64,000 bases of DNA from the NCBI RefSeq assembly GCF_900143005.1, contig NZ_FRCS01000017.1, positions 62,001 to 126,000 on the forward strand, written 5' to 3'. A program made the position numbers and the translations under genes. Each line of letters begins with the position of its first letter. Position 1 is the stretch's first letter. The notes beneath the pieces were generated by a model, which saw only the letters and a list, made by a program, of their open reading frames with translations, was not told where the DNA came from and ran no database searches. Source of the stretch: Cryptosporangium aurantiacum (GTDB taxonomy: Bacteria; Actinomycetota; Actinomycetes; Mycobacteriales; Cryptosporangiaceae). Of this stretch, positions 1 through 8,980 are shown one piece after another.

Positions 1-3000
1 GGATCGCGCGCACGATCCGCTCCGCCCGGCCCAGATCAGCCCCGCCCCAGCCAGCCGCCTCCCGGCCAGCCCCGCCCCAGCCGGCCCCGCCCCAGCCAGC
101 CGCACCCCGGCCCGAGCGGCTCCGCGCGGGCTCATCCCGGGCGGCGCCGTCCCGACCGGGAACGCCAAGCCCGGCCCCGCCAGCCGCGGCCCGGCCGGCC
201 CCGTCCCGGCCAGCCCCGTCCCGGCCAGCCCCGTCCCGGCCAGCCCCGTCCCGGCCAGCGCGGCCCCGCTCGGATCCGTCCCGGTCGGCTGCGTCTTGAG
301 GGCGGGCGGCTGCGTCTCGATTGTGGGCGGAGGTGAGCGCGGCGGCGAGGGCGAGCAGGGCTCGGCCGCGCTCGGCGGGGTGGGCGACGCGGTGTGCGAT
401 CCGCTCGGCCGCGACGAGGTCCCCCGCCTCGGCCAGCGCCGCGCTGAGCACCACCCGGACCGCGTCCTGGTCCGCGGGCTCGGTGATCTGACGCGCGATC
501 GCGACGACGCGGTCGGGATCTCCGCCCCGGGCCGCCAGAGCGCCCAGGCGCACGCGTGTGCTCAGCCACGCGGCCGGCGTGGGCTCGTCGCTGTACCGCT
601 CGGCGATCCGCGCTGCCTCGTCCGGCCGGCCCGCGCGGGCCAGGATGTCGGCCATCGGCTCCCAGAGGTCGTCCAGGTAGTCCAGCAGCAGGTACACGGT
701 CCGTTTGTCGACCCGGCGGACCAGCCGGAGCGCACGCCCGGTCTCCCCCGCGCGAACGGCGTGCTGCGCCACGGCCAGCCACGCCCGGGCCTGGAACTCC
801 TGGTGCGGGATCTCCCGCGCGGCGACCCGCGAAGCGTCGTCGAGCGCTCCGAGCCGCGCCAGCGCGATCGCCGCGGTTCCGGCGACGCGGGAGCGGTCCT
901 GGTCGTCCTGGATCCGCGACGCTCCCTTCCGGACCTCGCCGATCAACGCGCGGGCGCGTCCGGGCTCGGCGTCCGCGAGGTGCTGGGCCAGGTGGCCGAG
1001 CCCGAACAGGCGATACACCGGATCGTCCAGGCCGCGGAACAGCGCTTCGGCCTGGTCCGGGCGCCTGAGCTCGAGCGCGTCCTGCCCCAGCCTGACCAGC
1101 GCTCCGGCCACCTCGGCCGGGTCGTCGGCGCCGCGTGCCACTCGCTCGGCTGCGGTCAGGTCGCCGCCCCGCAGCAGGACGCGGCAGAGTTCCCGCAGCA
1201 CGTGGCGGCGATCCGCGACCGAGGTGATCACCGCCCGCCCGATCTGCTCAGCGAGCCGCACCAACTCGTCAGCCCGCTCGGCCCGCCCCGCGTCGGAGGC
1301 TCCCTCGCGGGACGCACCGTCACCGGACCTGTCCGAGCCGGACGCACTCCCGCCGGACAACGCGACCGCGAGTTCGGCCAGTGCGCGAACGCGGCGATCC
1401 GGGCGGGTCGCCAGTGCTCGCGCCAGCTCCTCGGCGCGGGTGCCGTGTCCGAGCCGCGCCCAGACCGCCGGGAGCAGCGCCGGAATGTTGGCGTTCCGCT
1501 CGGTGATCCGGGTGCGATGCACGGCGAGCCGCGCCATCACCGCGAGGTCGACCCCGGCGCCCCGCACCGCGTCAACTCCGGCGCCCGGCGCAACCGCGGC
1601 GCCCCGCACGGCGTGCTGGGCGTCGGCGATCTCGGCCAAGGCCGCGGTGTCGCCCCCGACGACGTCGAGCATGCGGTCGTGGCGGGCCCGATCGGTGGCG
1701 CAGGCGACCAGACGTGGCAGGTCACCGGCGTCCTGGAGCAGCCGGAAGTAGCCGCGGAGCAGGTACTCGGGAGTGTCCGGCGGCCAGCCACGAGCACGAT
1801 ACTGGTCCGCCCAGGCGTGCAACCGGCCGCGCAACTCGCCCAGCCGACCGGGGCCGAGACGTCGTACGGCTTCCCGGTGCAGCTCTTCGTGCCCGAGCAC
1901 GTGGACGGTCGCGCCGGTCCAGTGTCCGCGGCGCGTGGCGAACGTCCGGCTCCCGACCGCGCGCTCCACCGCGTACTCCGACGCGTCCCCGTCGGCCAGC
2001 GCCGCGAGGTCGGCGGTCGACAGGCCGCCACCGGCCGCGACGACCAGCGCGAGCAGATCCTGCTCCAGTGTGCTGCCGTTCCAGAGCCGGTCGAGCTCCC
2101 GCTGCATGTCCGCGCGGACGACCGCCGCGTGCGGTGACCCGGGAAGATCCCGGACGACGGCCGCCGAGGCGGGAAGCGGACGGATGGCCGCCGCCGCGTG
2201 CGGTGAGCCGGGAAGATCCCGGACGACGGTTGCGGCGTCGGTCAGCGGATGACCGCCGGGGACGTCGTCGGGCAGCGGCGGGTCCGGACGCCCCGCGACG
2301 ACGATTCGGAGGTTCTCCGGTGGACGGACGGGCAGCAACGCGGCGATGCTGCGCCCGTCGGTCCGCGCGTCCTCGTCGAGCCCGTCGACGACCAGGACGA
2401 GCCGCTCCCCGCGCCGCGCCGACACCTCGGCAGCGGCTCCGAGCTCGCGTAACAGCCGCGCCTCCCGGGTTGCGGCGGGCAGGAACGACGGAAGCGCCTG
2501 CCCCGTGACGTCCCCCAGTTGTTCGAGCAGAACCTCGGTGAACGCGGACCGGTCGCTGTTGGCCGCGAAGCGGGCAGTGACGAAGAACGAGACGACCCGG
2601 GTCTTCGCCGGCGGGTGCAGAACGAACCAGGACAGCAGCGCGGTCTTGCCGGTCCACGCGCTCGCCCGCCACCAGGCGTAGGACGGGCCGTCCGGCGCGG
2701 TGCAGAACGCGGCCAGCTCGGCGAGTTCCGCGTCGCGACCGTCCAGGGTCGGCGGGGCGATCTGCCAGACCTGCTCGACGTACGCCGAGGACGCCCGGCC
2801 GGGGTAGGTGATCGGCCCCGTGGGCTCGGCCGAGCCCGTGAGCACCGCGCGGATGCCGTCGAGGAGTCGTTCGGCGGCCACGTCCGGCGGCAGGTCGACC
2901 AGGTCCAGCCGGGTCACCCGGGCGAGCAGCCCGTCGACGGCGCAGTCCTCGATCCGGACCGGGATCAGGCGCCGGTGCCTGCCCTCACGGTCGGTGCGGT

Positions 3001-3235
3001 ACGCCTCCTGCCACTCCGCGGTGCCGTACGCCGACCGCAGGTACGCCGCCGAGACCACCGCGATCGTGTGGCTGGATTCCCGCATCGCGCGGTCCATCTC
3101 GGCCAGCCAGTGCGTGCCCGGCACCATGTGCCATTTTTGCAGGACGACGCCGTACCCGGCGTCCCGGAGCACGCCGGCGATCCACTCGGCCCACCGCTCG
3201 TCGGTCGTCGTGTAGGACACGAAGAACGTGGGCAC
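1..3235 (-). CDS. TIR domain - NTPase (STAND-like) - repeat protein, C-terminus cut by window edge
   Basis: The reading frame is open from a GTG at 3235 to base 1 (about 1078 codons), so the end lies outside the window. Residues 1-135 look like a TIR domain (FFVSYTTTDERWAEWIA, then SAAYLRSAYGTAEWQEA; the Glu of TAEW/QEA is the likely NADase position). A nucleotide-binding module follows: a P-loop ASAWTGKT near residues 191-198, in which the usual first Gly is Ala, and Walker B LVLVVDGLDED near 279-289, then VVAGRP. The rest is helical repeat sequence of TPR type (repeated AERI, ARAL, ALVRLGQ patterns) interrupted near residues 990-1065 by a Gly/Ala/Arg low-complexity stretch. This architecture is shared with bacterial NLR-like signalling and anti-phage proteins; a defence role is inference. 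The start was chosen because the TIR beta-A strand begins directly after it. It is divergent from the sigma factor gene. Confidence 0.75.
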   Translation of the reverse strand, partial: MPTFFVSYTTTDERWAEWIAGVLRDAGYGVVLQKWHMVPGTHWLAEMDRAMRESSHTIAVVSAAYLRSAYGTAEWQEAYRTDREGRHRRLIPVRIEDCAVDGLLARVTRLDLVDLPPDVAAERLLDGIRAVLTGSAEPTGPITYPGRASSAYVEQVWQIAPPTLDGRDAELAELAAFCTAPDGPSYAWWRASAWTGKTALLSWFVLHPPAKTRVVSFFVTARFAANSDRSAFTEVLLEQLGDVTGQALPSFLPAATREARLLRELGAAAEVSARRGERLVLVVDGLDEDARTDGRSIAALLPVRPPENLRIVVAGRPDPPLPDDVPGGHPLTDAATVVRDLPGSPHAAAAIRPLPASAAVVRDLPGSPHAAVVRADMQRELDRLWNGSTLEQDLLALVVAAGGGLSTADLAALADGDASEYAVERAVGSRTFATRRGHWTGATVHVLGHEELHREAVRRLGPGRLGELRGRLHAWADQYRARGWPPDTPEYLLRGYFRLLQDAGDLPRLVACATDRARHDRMLDVVGGDTAALAEIADAQHAVRGAAVAPGAGVDAVRGAGVDLAVMARLAVHRTRITERNANIPALLPAVWARLGHGTRAEELARALATRPDRRVRALAELAVALSGGSASGSDRSGDGASREGASDAGRAERADELVRLAEQIGRAVITSVADRRHVLRELCRVLLRGGDLTAAERVARGADDPAEVAGALVRLGQDALELRRPDQAEALFRGLDDPVYRLFGLGHLAQHLADAEPGRARALIGEVRKGASRIQDDQDRSRVAGTAAIALARLGALDDASRVAAREIPHQEFQARAWLAVAQHAVRAGETGRALRLVRRVDKRTVYLLLDYLDDLWEPMADILARAGRPDEAARIAERYSDEPTPAAWLSTRVRLGALAARGGDPDRVVAIARQITEPADQDAVRVVLSAALAEAGDLVAAERIAHRVAHPAERGRALLALAAALTSAHNRDAAARPQDAADRDGSERGRAGRDGAGRDGAGRDGAGRDGAGRAAAGGAGLGVPGRDGAARDEPARSRSGRGAAGWGGAGWGGAGREAAGWGGADLGRAERIVRAI
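200..259. repeat. Four perfect tandem 15-bp copies (coding)
   Basis: The unit CCCGTCCCGGCCAGC occurs four times end to end. Read on the minus strand in the frame of the TIR-NTPase gene it encodes repeated GRDGA. A degenerate relative of the same period at about 40-110 encodes GWGGA repeats. The period is a multiple of three, so copy-number change would keep the frame. Confidence 0.9.
2122..2229. repeat. Two near-identical 39-bp direct repeats spaced 69 bp (coding)
   Basis: Bases 2122-2160 and 2191-2229 match except for one base. Offset is 69 bp (23 codons), so the TIR-NTPase protein carries VVRDLPGSPHAA twice, just after the VVAGRP strand of the NTPase. This looks like a recent in-frame duplication. 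Confidence 0.85.
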
Positions 3236-3303
3236 CGGACCAGCGTGCCATGCCGCGCGAGACCGTCGGTCACGATCGGAGTACTGCCGGACATGGAGTA
3301 GAC

Positions 3304-3870
3304 GTGACCTCCGGGACCGAACACGAGGACCGCTTCAGGCGGATCTACACGGCCAACTTCGAGTCGCTGCTGGCGTACGCGATCCGGCGTTCCGAGCAGC
3401 CCGAGGACGCGGCCGACATCGTCGCCGAGACGTTTCTCGTCGCCTGGCGGCGCAGTCGTGACATGCCGCCGGACGGCGAGGCTCGGCTGTGGCTGTACGG
3501 GGTGGCGCGGCGGGTCCTGGCGAACCATCACCGCGGCGGCGCGCGCCGGGAGCGTCTCGGCGAGCGATTACGGGAGCGCCTGAAGTCCACAGTCGTCGCT
3601 GATCCCGGCAGTGAGGTGCCCGAACGCCTGGTGATCCAGGCGGCGCTGGCCCGGCTCGGCGAGATCGATCGGGAGGTCCTGACGCTGACGTTCTGGGAAG
3701 GGCTCGAGCCGCGCGAGATCGCCGAGGTGCTGGCGCTGAGCCCTGCGGTGGTGCGGACCCGGCTGTCGCGTGCACGGTCACGGCTGCGGGAGCTCGTCGG
3801 TCACGAGCTCGGACCGCCCGGACATGTACTCGACGTCATGACCGCACGGCCCCACGAGGAGGGCAGATGA
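3304..3870 (+). CDS. ECF-type RNA polymerase sigma factor
   Basis: 188-residue protein with sigma region 2 at the N-terminus (FRRIYTANFESLLAYAIRR, then EDAADIVAETFLVAWRR) and region 4 at the C-terminus (LTLTFWEGLEPREIAEVL, then VVRTRLSRARSRLREL). It directs RNA polymerase to a specific promoter set. GTG 3304 is preferred because GGAG lies at 3295-3298, five bases before it; an upstream ATG at 3250 is in frame but has no such site and runs into the divergent gene's start. Its stop overlaps the next gene's ATG (ATGA), which points to tight coupling with a membrane partner that may be its anti-sigma factor. Confidence 0.9.
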   Translation: MTSGTEHEDRFRRIYTANFESLLAYAIRRSEQPEDAADIVAETFLVAWRRSRDMPPDGEARLWLYGVARRVLANHHRGGARRERLGERLRERLKSTVVADPGSEVPERLVIQAALARLGEIDREVLTLTFWEGLEPREIAEVLALSPAVVRTRLSRARSRLRELVGHELGPPGHVLDVMTARPHEEGR

Positions 3871-4919
3871 CCGACGACGACCTCGACCGGATGATCCGCG
3901 ACGCCGACCCCTACCGACCTCCGGTCAGCGCGCACCTCGACGGGGCCGCACAAAGCCTCCTGGAGGAGATCGTGTCGGTACCCGTCAGCGAGACCCCGGC
4001 CAAGCGGCGACGCCGTTTCCTCGTGCCGATCGTCGCCGGGGGCGTCGCGGCGGCCACTCTCGCCGGTGTCTTCGCGCTGACCGTTCCGGACGCCTCGAAG
4101 CCGGAGAGTCGCCCGGTAATCAGCGAGTCCACTCCGGTCACCTACTCGGCGCTGGTGCTGAAGGCCGCCGAGGACAACCCCCGGCTGCTGATCGACGAGC
4201 CCGGGTGGAAGGCCACCTACGTGACCGGCTTCGCCGAGGCGGCCGGCTCGATCCGGTGGGAGAAGGACGGGCGCAGCCTGGAGATCAACTGGCGCCCCGC
4301 CGCCTACTACGACGACTACCACGAGGGCCGTCTGCAGACGGGCACGCCGGCCCGGGTCACGATAGACGGACGGCACGGTGAGCTGTTCCAGTACACCGCG
4401 GACGACTTCGGGGTCATGCTGCCGCCGCGCGACTCGTCGTTCGTCGAGATGCTCGCCGACGGGAACTGGACGCGGGCCAGTTTGGATCGGGTTCTCGCCC
4501 TCGTGAAACACGTTGACGTCCGGACGTGGCTGGCCGCGCTACCGCCGGAGATCGTGACGCCGGACCGGATCGACGAGCGGGCTCAGCAGGTACTCACCGG
4601 CGTACCGCTGCCGCCGGGGTTCGACGCCGAGACGCTGAAGGAGCTCGGCACCAACGACCCCTACCAGTTCGGCGCAGCGGTCGCGAGCAAGGTCGGCTGC
4701 GCGTGGATCGCCGAGTGGCAGCGCGCGACGAAGGCCGGCGACGCGGCCGCGGTGAAGCGGGCCGCCGACGCGCTGCGGGGCAGCCATGACTGGAAGTTCC
4801 TGAAGGACATGGCCGCGGAGGGTGACTACCCGGAGATCTTCTGGGAGATCGTCGACGAGGTGGCCGCCGGTACCGTGCCGGAAGGGTACGACGGCACGCT
4901 GGGGTGCGCGCCGAACTGA
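3867..4919 (+). CDS. Membrane-anchored protein coupled to ECF sigma factor, possible anti-sigma
   Basis: 350 residues. The N-terminal 50 residues are charged and cytosolic-looking (MTDDDLDRMIRDADPY). A basic patch KRRRR is followed by one transmembrane segment at about residues 52-70 (PIVAGGVAAATLAGVFAL). The remaining 280 residues would be outside the cell. This layout matches actinobacterial proteins encoded next to ECF sigma factors. GAGGAGGGC just before the ATG is the ribosome site, and the ATG overlaps the sigma stop. I see no zinc-binding HxxxCxxC motif, so if it is an anti-sigma factor it is not of the ZAS type. The extracellular domain is unassigned. Confidence 0.7.
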   Translation: MTDDDLDRMIRDADPYRPPVSAHLDGAAQSLLEEIVSVPVSETPAKRRRRFLVPIVAGGVAAATLAGVFALTVPDASKPESRPVISESTPVTYSALVLKAAEDNPRLLIDEPGWKATYVTGFAEAAGSIRWEKDGRSLEINWRPAAYYDDYHEGRLQTGTPARVTIDGRHGELFQYTADDFGVMLPPRDSSFVEMLADGNWTRASLDRVLALVKHVDVRTWLAALPPEIVTPDRIDERAQQVLTGVPLPPGFDAETLKELGTNDPYQFGAAVASKVGCAWIAEWQRATKAGDAAAVKRAADALRGSHDWKFLKDMAAEGDYPEIFWEIVDEVAAGTVPEGYDGTLGCAPN

Positions 4920-4929
4920 TCCGGCGCGG

Positions 4930-4967
4930 GCCCGTCGTGCCCGGCCGCAGAGCCGGGCACGACGGGC
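4930..4967. terminator. Bidirectional hairpin terminator
   Basis: Perfect 16-bp inverted repeat (4930-4945 against 4952-4967) with a 6-base loop, between the convergent sigma-partner gene and coxG. There is no long T run, as is usual in GC-rich actinomycetes. Confidence 0.8.
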
Positions 4968-4977
4968 GCGACGAAAC

Positions 4978-5634
4978 TCAGCGAGATCGACGCCGGAGCA
5001 GGCGGAGGAGCACCAGCACGACGACCAGTCCGCCCAGCGCCGGCTTCCAGTAGTTCCGCAGCACCACCGGAAGCACGGTCGCGCCGAGGTCGAGCGCCTC
5101 CGGCTGCGCCGGTGGCGCCACCGGGGTAGCCGGAGGCGCTGTAACCGTGGGTGACGGCGTCGGCTCCGGCTCCGCGGGCGCCTCCTCCGACGGGCTCAGC
5201 TGCTGCTCCAGGCACCCGACGAACTGACCGAGCAGCTTGTCGGACACATCCTGGATCAGCCCGCGCCCGAACTGCGCCGGCTTCCCGGTGACCGTCAGGT
5301 CGGTGACGACCTCGACGTCGGTCCCACCGGCGGACGCCTCGGACATCGTCAGCGTCGCGGTGGCCGCCGCCGTTCCGTTGCCGCGCTTGTCCCGTCCCTT
5401 GGCCTCGACGACGAGCCGGTGCGCGCTCTCGTCGCGCTCTGAGAACGTGCCGCTGCCGTTGTAGACCAGCGCGATCGGCCCGAGCTTCACCTTGCAGGAG
5501 CCGGTGAACTCGTCACCGTCCACCGAGGTCACCGACGCACCGGGAAAGCACCCGGCGAGCCCGGACACATCCTGGAAGTGCGCCCAGGTGGCGTCGACAT
5601 CCGAAGGGACGTGGAAACGATGGGTCAAATCCAT
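4978..5634 (-). CDS. coxG: CoxG-like SRPBCC protein with C-terminal membrane anchor
   Basis: 218 residues. The N-terminal 150 residues are an SRPBCC fold of the CO dehydrogenase subunit G family (MDLTHRFHVPSDVDATWAHF, GCFPGA, FTGSCKVKLGPI, GRGLIQDVSDKLLGQF). A Pro/Ala/Glu-rich linker leads to one C-terminal transmembrane helix (LGGLVVVLVLLRLL) and an RRRSR tail. In Oligotropha, CoxG is implicated in tethering CO dehydrogenase to the inner membrane face; the helix here fits that. It starts four bases after coxM ends, last gene of the operon. Confidence 0.88.
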   Translation of the reverse strand: MDLTHRFHVPSDVDATWAHFQDVSGLAGCFPGASVTSVDGDEFTGSCKVKLGPIALVYNGSGTFSERDESAHRLVVEAKGRDKRGNGTAAATATLTMSEASAGGTDVEVVTDLTVTGKPAQFGRGLIQDVSDKLLGQFVGCLEQQLSPSEEAPAEPEPTPSPTVTAPPATPVAPPAQPEALDLGATVLPVVLRNYWKPALGGLVVVLVLLRLLRRRSR

Positions 5635-5638
5635 CCGA

Positions 5639-6493
5639 TCACCCTCCCGCAGCGGCGAGCACGGCCCGCCGGGTCAGAACCCGCGCAAGGTGCTGACGGT
5701 ACTCGGCGTCGCCGTTCAGGTCGGACGGCGGGTCGGTCCCCTCGGCGGCGTGCTCGGCCGCCGCACCGACCGCGTCGGGCGTCACCGCCGCGCCGGCGAG
5801 CGCGGCCTCCGTAGCCCGGGCCCGCAGCGGCGCCGAGCCCATGTTCGCGAGCCCGATCTTCGCCTCGGCGATCGACCCGTTCTCGGTGCGGACGGTCGCG
5901 GCGACCGCCACGATCGGCCACTGGTGCGCGATCCGGACGAACTTGGCGTGGTGCGCTCCCCAGCCGGTGTGCTTGGGAATCCGTACCTCGGTGAGGATCT
6001 CGTCGTCTCCGATCGCGGTCTCGAACAGCCCGACGAAGAACTCGTCGGCCGGGACCGTCCGGGTGCCGCCGGGGCCGGTGATGACGAACTGACCGCCGAG
6101 CGCCAGGACCGGCGCGCCGAGGTCACCCGCCGGGTCGGCGTGGGCCAGCGCCCCGCCGAACGTTCCCCGGTGCCGGATCTGGGCGTCGGCGAGGTGCTCG
6201 ACGGCCTTCGAGATGAGCGCGGCGTGCGTAGCCACCAGCGGATCCGAGCCGACCACCGAGTGCTCGGTCATCGCGCCGATCACGATCGCGTCGCCGTCGT
6301 CGCGAATGCCGCGCAGGGACGCGATGCGACCGAGGTCGATCACCACCTCGGGGGCGTTGAGCCGCATCCGCAGCACCGGCAGCAGGCTCTGGCCGCCGGC
6401 CAGCAGCTTGGCGTCGTCCCCGTGCTCGGACAACGCGGCCAGGGCCTCCTCCAGCGTGGTCGGTGCCAGGTAGTCGAACTGTGCGGGGATCAC
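5639..6493 (-). CDS. coxM: CO dehydrogenase-type medium subunit (FAD-binding)
   Basis: 284 residues, the usual length for the FAD subunit of the xanthine dehydrogenase/CODH family. It begins MIPAQFDYLAPTTLEEALA and carries the FAD pyrophosphate-binding motif LLAGGQSLLP near residues 35-44 and the second FAD motif HADPAGDLGAP near 120. The subunit passes electrons from the 2Fe-2S clusters of CoxS to the quinone pool. Its ATG overlaps the coxL stop by four bases. Position after coxL gives the S-L-M order typical of form II enzymes. Confidence 0.92.
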   Translation of the reverse strand: MIPAQFDYLAPTTLEEALAALSEHGDDAKLLAGGQSLLPVLRMRLNAPEVVIDLGRIASLRGIRDDGDAIVIGAMTEHSVVGSDPLVATHAALISKAVEHLADAQIRHRGTFGGALAHADPAGDLGAPVLALGGQFVITGPGGTRTVPADEFFVGLFETAIGDDEILTEVRIPKHTGWGAHHAKFVRIAHQWPIVAVAATVRTENGSIAEAKIGLANMGSAPLRARATEAALAGAAVTPDAVGAAAEHAAEGTDPPSDLNGDAEYRQHLARVLTRRAVLAAAGG

Positions 6494-8958
6494 TGGCCCG
6501 TTCCTTCCGTGCTGTCCACACCGGGTTCTGACTCATCGAAGTGCGGCATCGCTGCGGCCTGAGTCGGTGCGGCACCTCCGTGGATCGCCTTCCACACCCG
6601 CTCGGGCGTGCAGGGCATCTGGATGTCGTGCACCCCGAAGTGGCGGACGGCGTCCACCACCGCGTTGACGACCGCCGGGGTCGAGGCGATCGTCCCGGCC
6701 TCGCCGACGCCCTTCGTGCCCAGCGTGTTGCTGGTGGCCGGCGTCGTCGTGTGGTCGACGTCGAAGCTGATCGTGTCGGCCGCGGTCGGCAGCAAGTAGT
6801 CCACCAGCGAGCCGGTCACCAGCGTGCCGAACTCGTCGTAGACGGCTTCCTCCCAGAGCGCCTGGGCGATGCCCTGGACGAGTCCACCGTGTACCTGCCC
6901 GCCGACGATCAGCGGGTTGATCACGTTGCCGACGTCGTCGCAGGCCACGTACTTGCGCATGGACAGCTCGCCGGTCTCGGTGTCCACCTCCATCGCGCAC
7001 AGGTGGGTGCCGTGCGGGAAGCTGAAGTTGACCGGGTCGTACGTCGCGTCGGAGTCGAGCGAGGGCTCCACCCCGTCCGGCAGGTTGTGCGCGGCGAACG
7101 TGGCGAGCGCGACCTCGCCGATCGTCACGCCCTGGTCGGTGCCGCGAACCCCGAACCGGCCACCGCTGAACTCCAGGTCGTCGACCGAGGCTTCCAGCAG
7201 GTGCGCGGCGACGACCTTCGCCTTCTCGATCACCTTGTCCGCCGCGCGGACCACGGCTTCGCCGCCGACGACGAGCGACCGCGATCCGTAGGTGTCCAGG
7301 CCCCGATGGGAGATCTGCGTGTCGCCGTGCAGCACCTCGACGTCCTCGAACGGGACGCCGAGCCGGTCGGCGACGATCTGGCTGAACGCGGTCTCGTGGC
7401 CCTGGCCGTGCGGCGACGCGCCGGTCACCACCTCGACCTTCCCGGTGGCGAGCATCCGGACCGATGCGTGCTCCCACCCGCCCGCGCCGTAGTCGAGGGT
7501 CCCGAGCACCCGTGACGGCGCCAGCCCGCACATCTCGGTGAACGTCGAGATGCCGATGCCCAGCTGGACCGGGTCGCTCGACTCCCGCCGCTTGCGCTGC
7601 TCGGCCCGCAGTTCGTCGTAGCCGAACATCTGCTTGGCCTTGGCCGTCGCGGCCTCGTAGTTGCCCGAGTCGTAGGTCAGCCCGGACACCGTGGTGAACG
7701 GGAACTCCCCGTGGGTGATCCAGTTCTTCTCCCGGATCGCCAGCGGGTCCACGCCCACCTCGGTCGCGAGCTCGTCCATGATCCGTTCGATCGCGAACGT
7801 GGCCTCCGGGCGGCCGGCGCCGCGGTAGGCGTCGGTCCAGGTCTTGTTGGTCAGCACGGTCTGGCAGGCGAAGTGGTAGGCGGGGAACTTGTAGATCGCG
7901 TTGAACATGAACGCGCCGAGTACCGGGACACCACCGCCGACCAGCGCCACGTACGCCCCGAGGTCGGCGAGCAGCTCGACCTTGAGCCCGGTGACGCTGC
8001 CGTCCCGTTCGGCGGCGAGCGTCAGCTTCTGCCACTGGTCCCGGCCGTGGTGGGCGGAGACCAGCGACTCCGAGCGGGTCTCGGTGTACTTCACCGGTTT
8101 GCCGAGCCGCCGGGCCAGCATGAACGTGATGAACTCCTCCGGCGTCGACTGGAGCTTGCCGCCGAATCCACCGCCGACGTCCGGCGCGATCACGCGGACC
8201 TTCGACTCGGAGATGCCGGTGACCGCGGCCAGCAGGAACCGCAGGATGTGCGGGATCTGGGTGGCCGACCACATCGTGACCTGCTCACCGGTCGGGTCGA
8301 CGACGACCGACCGCGGCTCCATGAACGCCGGGATCAGCCGCTGCTGGCGGTACTCGCGTTCGATCACGATGCCGTCGGTGCGAGCCTTCGCGATCGCTGC
8401 CTCGACGTCGCCGCCGGTTCCGGCTTGACCGGAGTCGAAGACCCACAGCGCGGACTTGTTCGTGCCCAGCTCGGGGTGGGCGAGCACAGCGCCGTCCTCC
8501 ACCGCAGCCTTCAGGTCGAGCGCGGCGGGCAGTTCCTCGTACTCGACGTCCACCAGTTCGGCGGCGTCGCGGGCCTCCGCGGCGGTGCGCGCCGCGACGA
8601 CGGCCACGACCTCACCCGCGAACGTCGCCCGCTCCACCGCGATCGGCGGGTGCACCGGTGCCACCTGGTCGGGCGTGATCGGCCACGCGTTGGGCAGACC
8701 GCCTTGTTCCTCGGCGACGTCTCGGCCGGTGATCACCGTGACGACGTTCGGCGCCTCCGCGGCGGCCGAGGTGTCGATGCTGACGATCCGCGCGTGGGCG
8801 AACGGGCTGCGCACCATCGCCAGGTGCAGCATGCCGGGCAGCGTGAGGTTGTCGGTCCATCGGGTACGGCCGGTGATCAGCCGCTGGTCCTCCTTGCGAC
8901 GCCGGTCGCGGCCGATCTCAGCGGCCGGGCCCTCGGGACGCTCGTCGACGGCGGTCAT
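6490..8958 (-). CDS. coxL: Form II CO dehydrogenase-like large (molybdenum) subunit
   Basis: 822 residues of the molybdopterin subunit of the xanthine oxidase family. The active-site loop reads AYRGAGR at about residues 377-383. That is the form II signature; genuine high-affinity form I CO dehydrogenases have AYXCSFR with the selenium/copper-bearing Cys. VGGGFGGK near 261-268 and KGVGEAGT near the C-terminus (catalytic Glu) are present. The frame stays open 39 codons further upstream, overlapping coxS, but ATG 8958 follows GGAGG at good spacing. Whether form II proteins oxidise CO or another substrate is unsettled, so the natural substrate is uncertain. Confidence 0.93.
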   Translation of the reverse strand: MTAVDERPEGPAAEIGRDRRRKEDQRLITGRTRWTDNLTLPGMLHLAMVRSPFAHARIVSIDTSAAAEAPNVVTVITGRDVAEEQGGLPNAWPITPDQVAPVHPPIAVERATFAGEVVAVVAARTAAEARDAAELVDVEYEELPAALDLKAAVEDGAVLAHPELGTNKSALWVFDSGQAGTGGDVEAAIAKARTDGIVIEREYRQQRLIPAFMEPRSVVVDPTGEQVTMWSATQIPHILRFLLAAVTGISESKVRVIAPDVGGGFGGKLQSTPEEFITFMLARRLGKPVKYTETRSESLVSAHHGRDQWQKLTLAAERDGSVTGLKVELLADLGAYVALVGGGVPVLGAFMFNAIYKFPAYHFACQTVLTNKTWTDAYRGAGRPEATFAIERIMDELATEVGVDPLAIREKNWITHGEFPFTTVSGLTYDSGNYEAATAKAKQMFGYDELRAEQRKRRESSDPVQLGIGISTFTEMCGLAPSRVLGTLDYGAGGWEHASVRMLATGKVEVVTGASPHGQGHETAFSQIVADRLGVPFEDVEVLHGDTQISHRGLDTYGSRSLVVGGEAVVRAADKVIEKAKVVAAHLLEASVDDLEFSGGRFGVRGTDQGVTIGEVALATFAAHNLPDGVEPSLDSDATYDPVNFSFPHGTHLCAMEVDTETGELSMRKYVACDDVGNVINPLIVGGQVHGGLVQGIAQALWEEAVYDEFGTLVTGSLVDYLLPTAADTISFDVDHTTTPATSNTLGTKGVGEAGTIASTPAVVNAVVDAVRHFGVHDIQMPCTPERVWKAIHGGAAPTQAAAMPHFDESEPGVDSTEGTGQ

Positions 8959-8980
8959 GAGGCGGCCTCCACAGTGAGCA

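Noticed and set aside
1-260. CRISPR-like or satellite repeat
   Set aside because: Units are contiguous, 15 bp, without spacers, and in frame inside a coding sequence.
296-2137. Long plus-strand frames across the TIR-NTPase gene
   Set aside because: They lack any domain pattern and are complementary shadows, as expected at this GC content.
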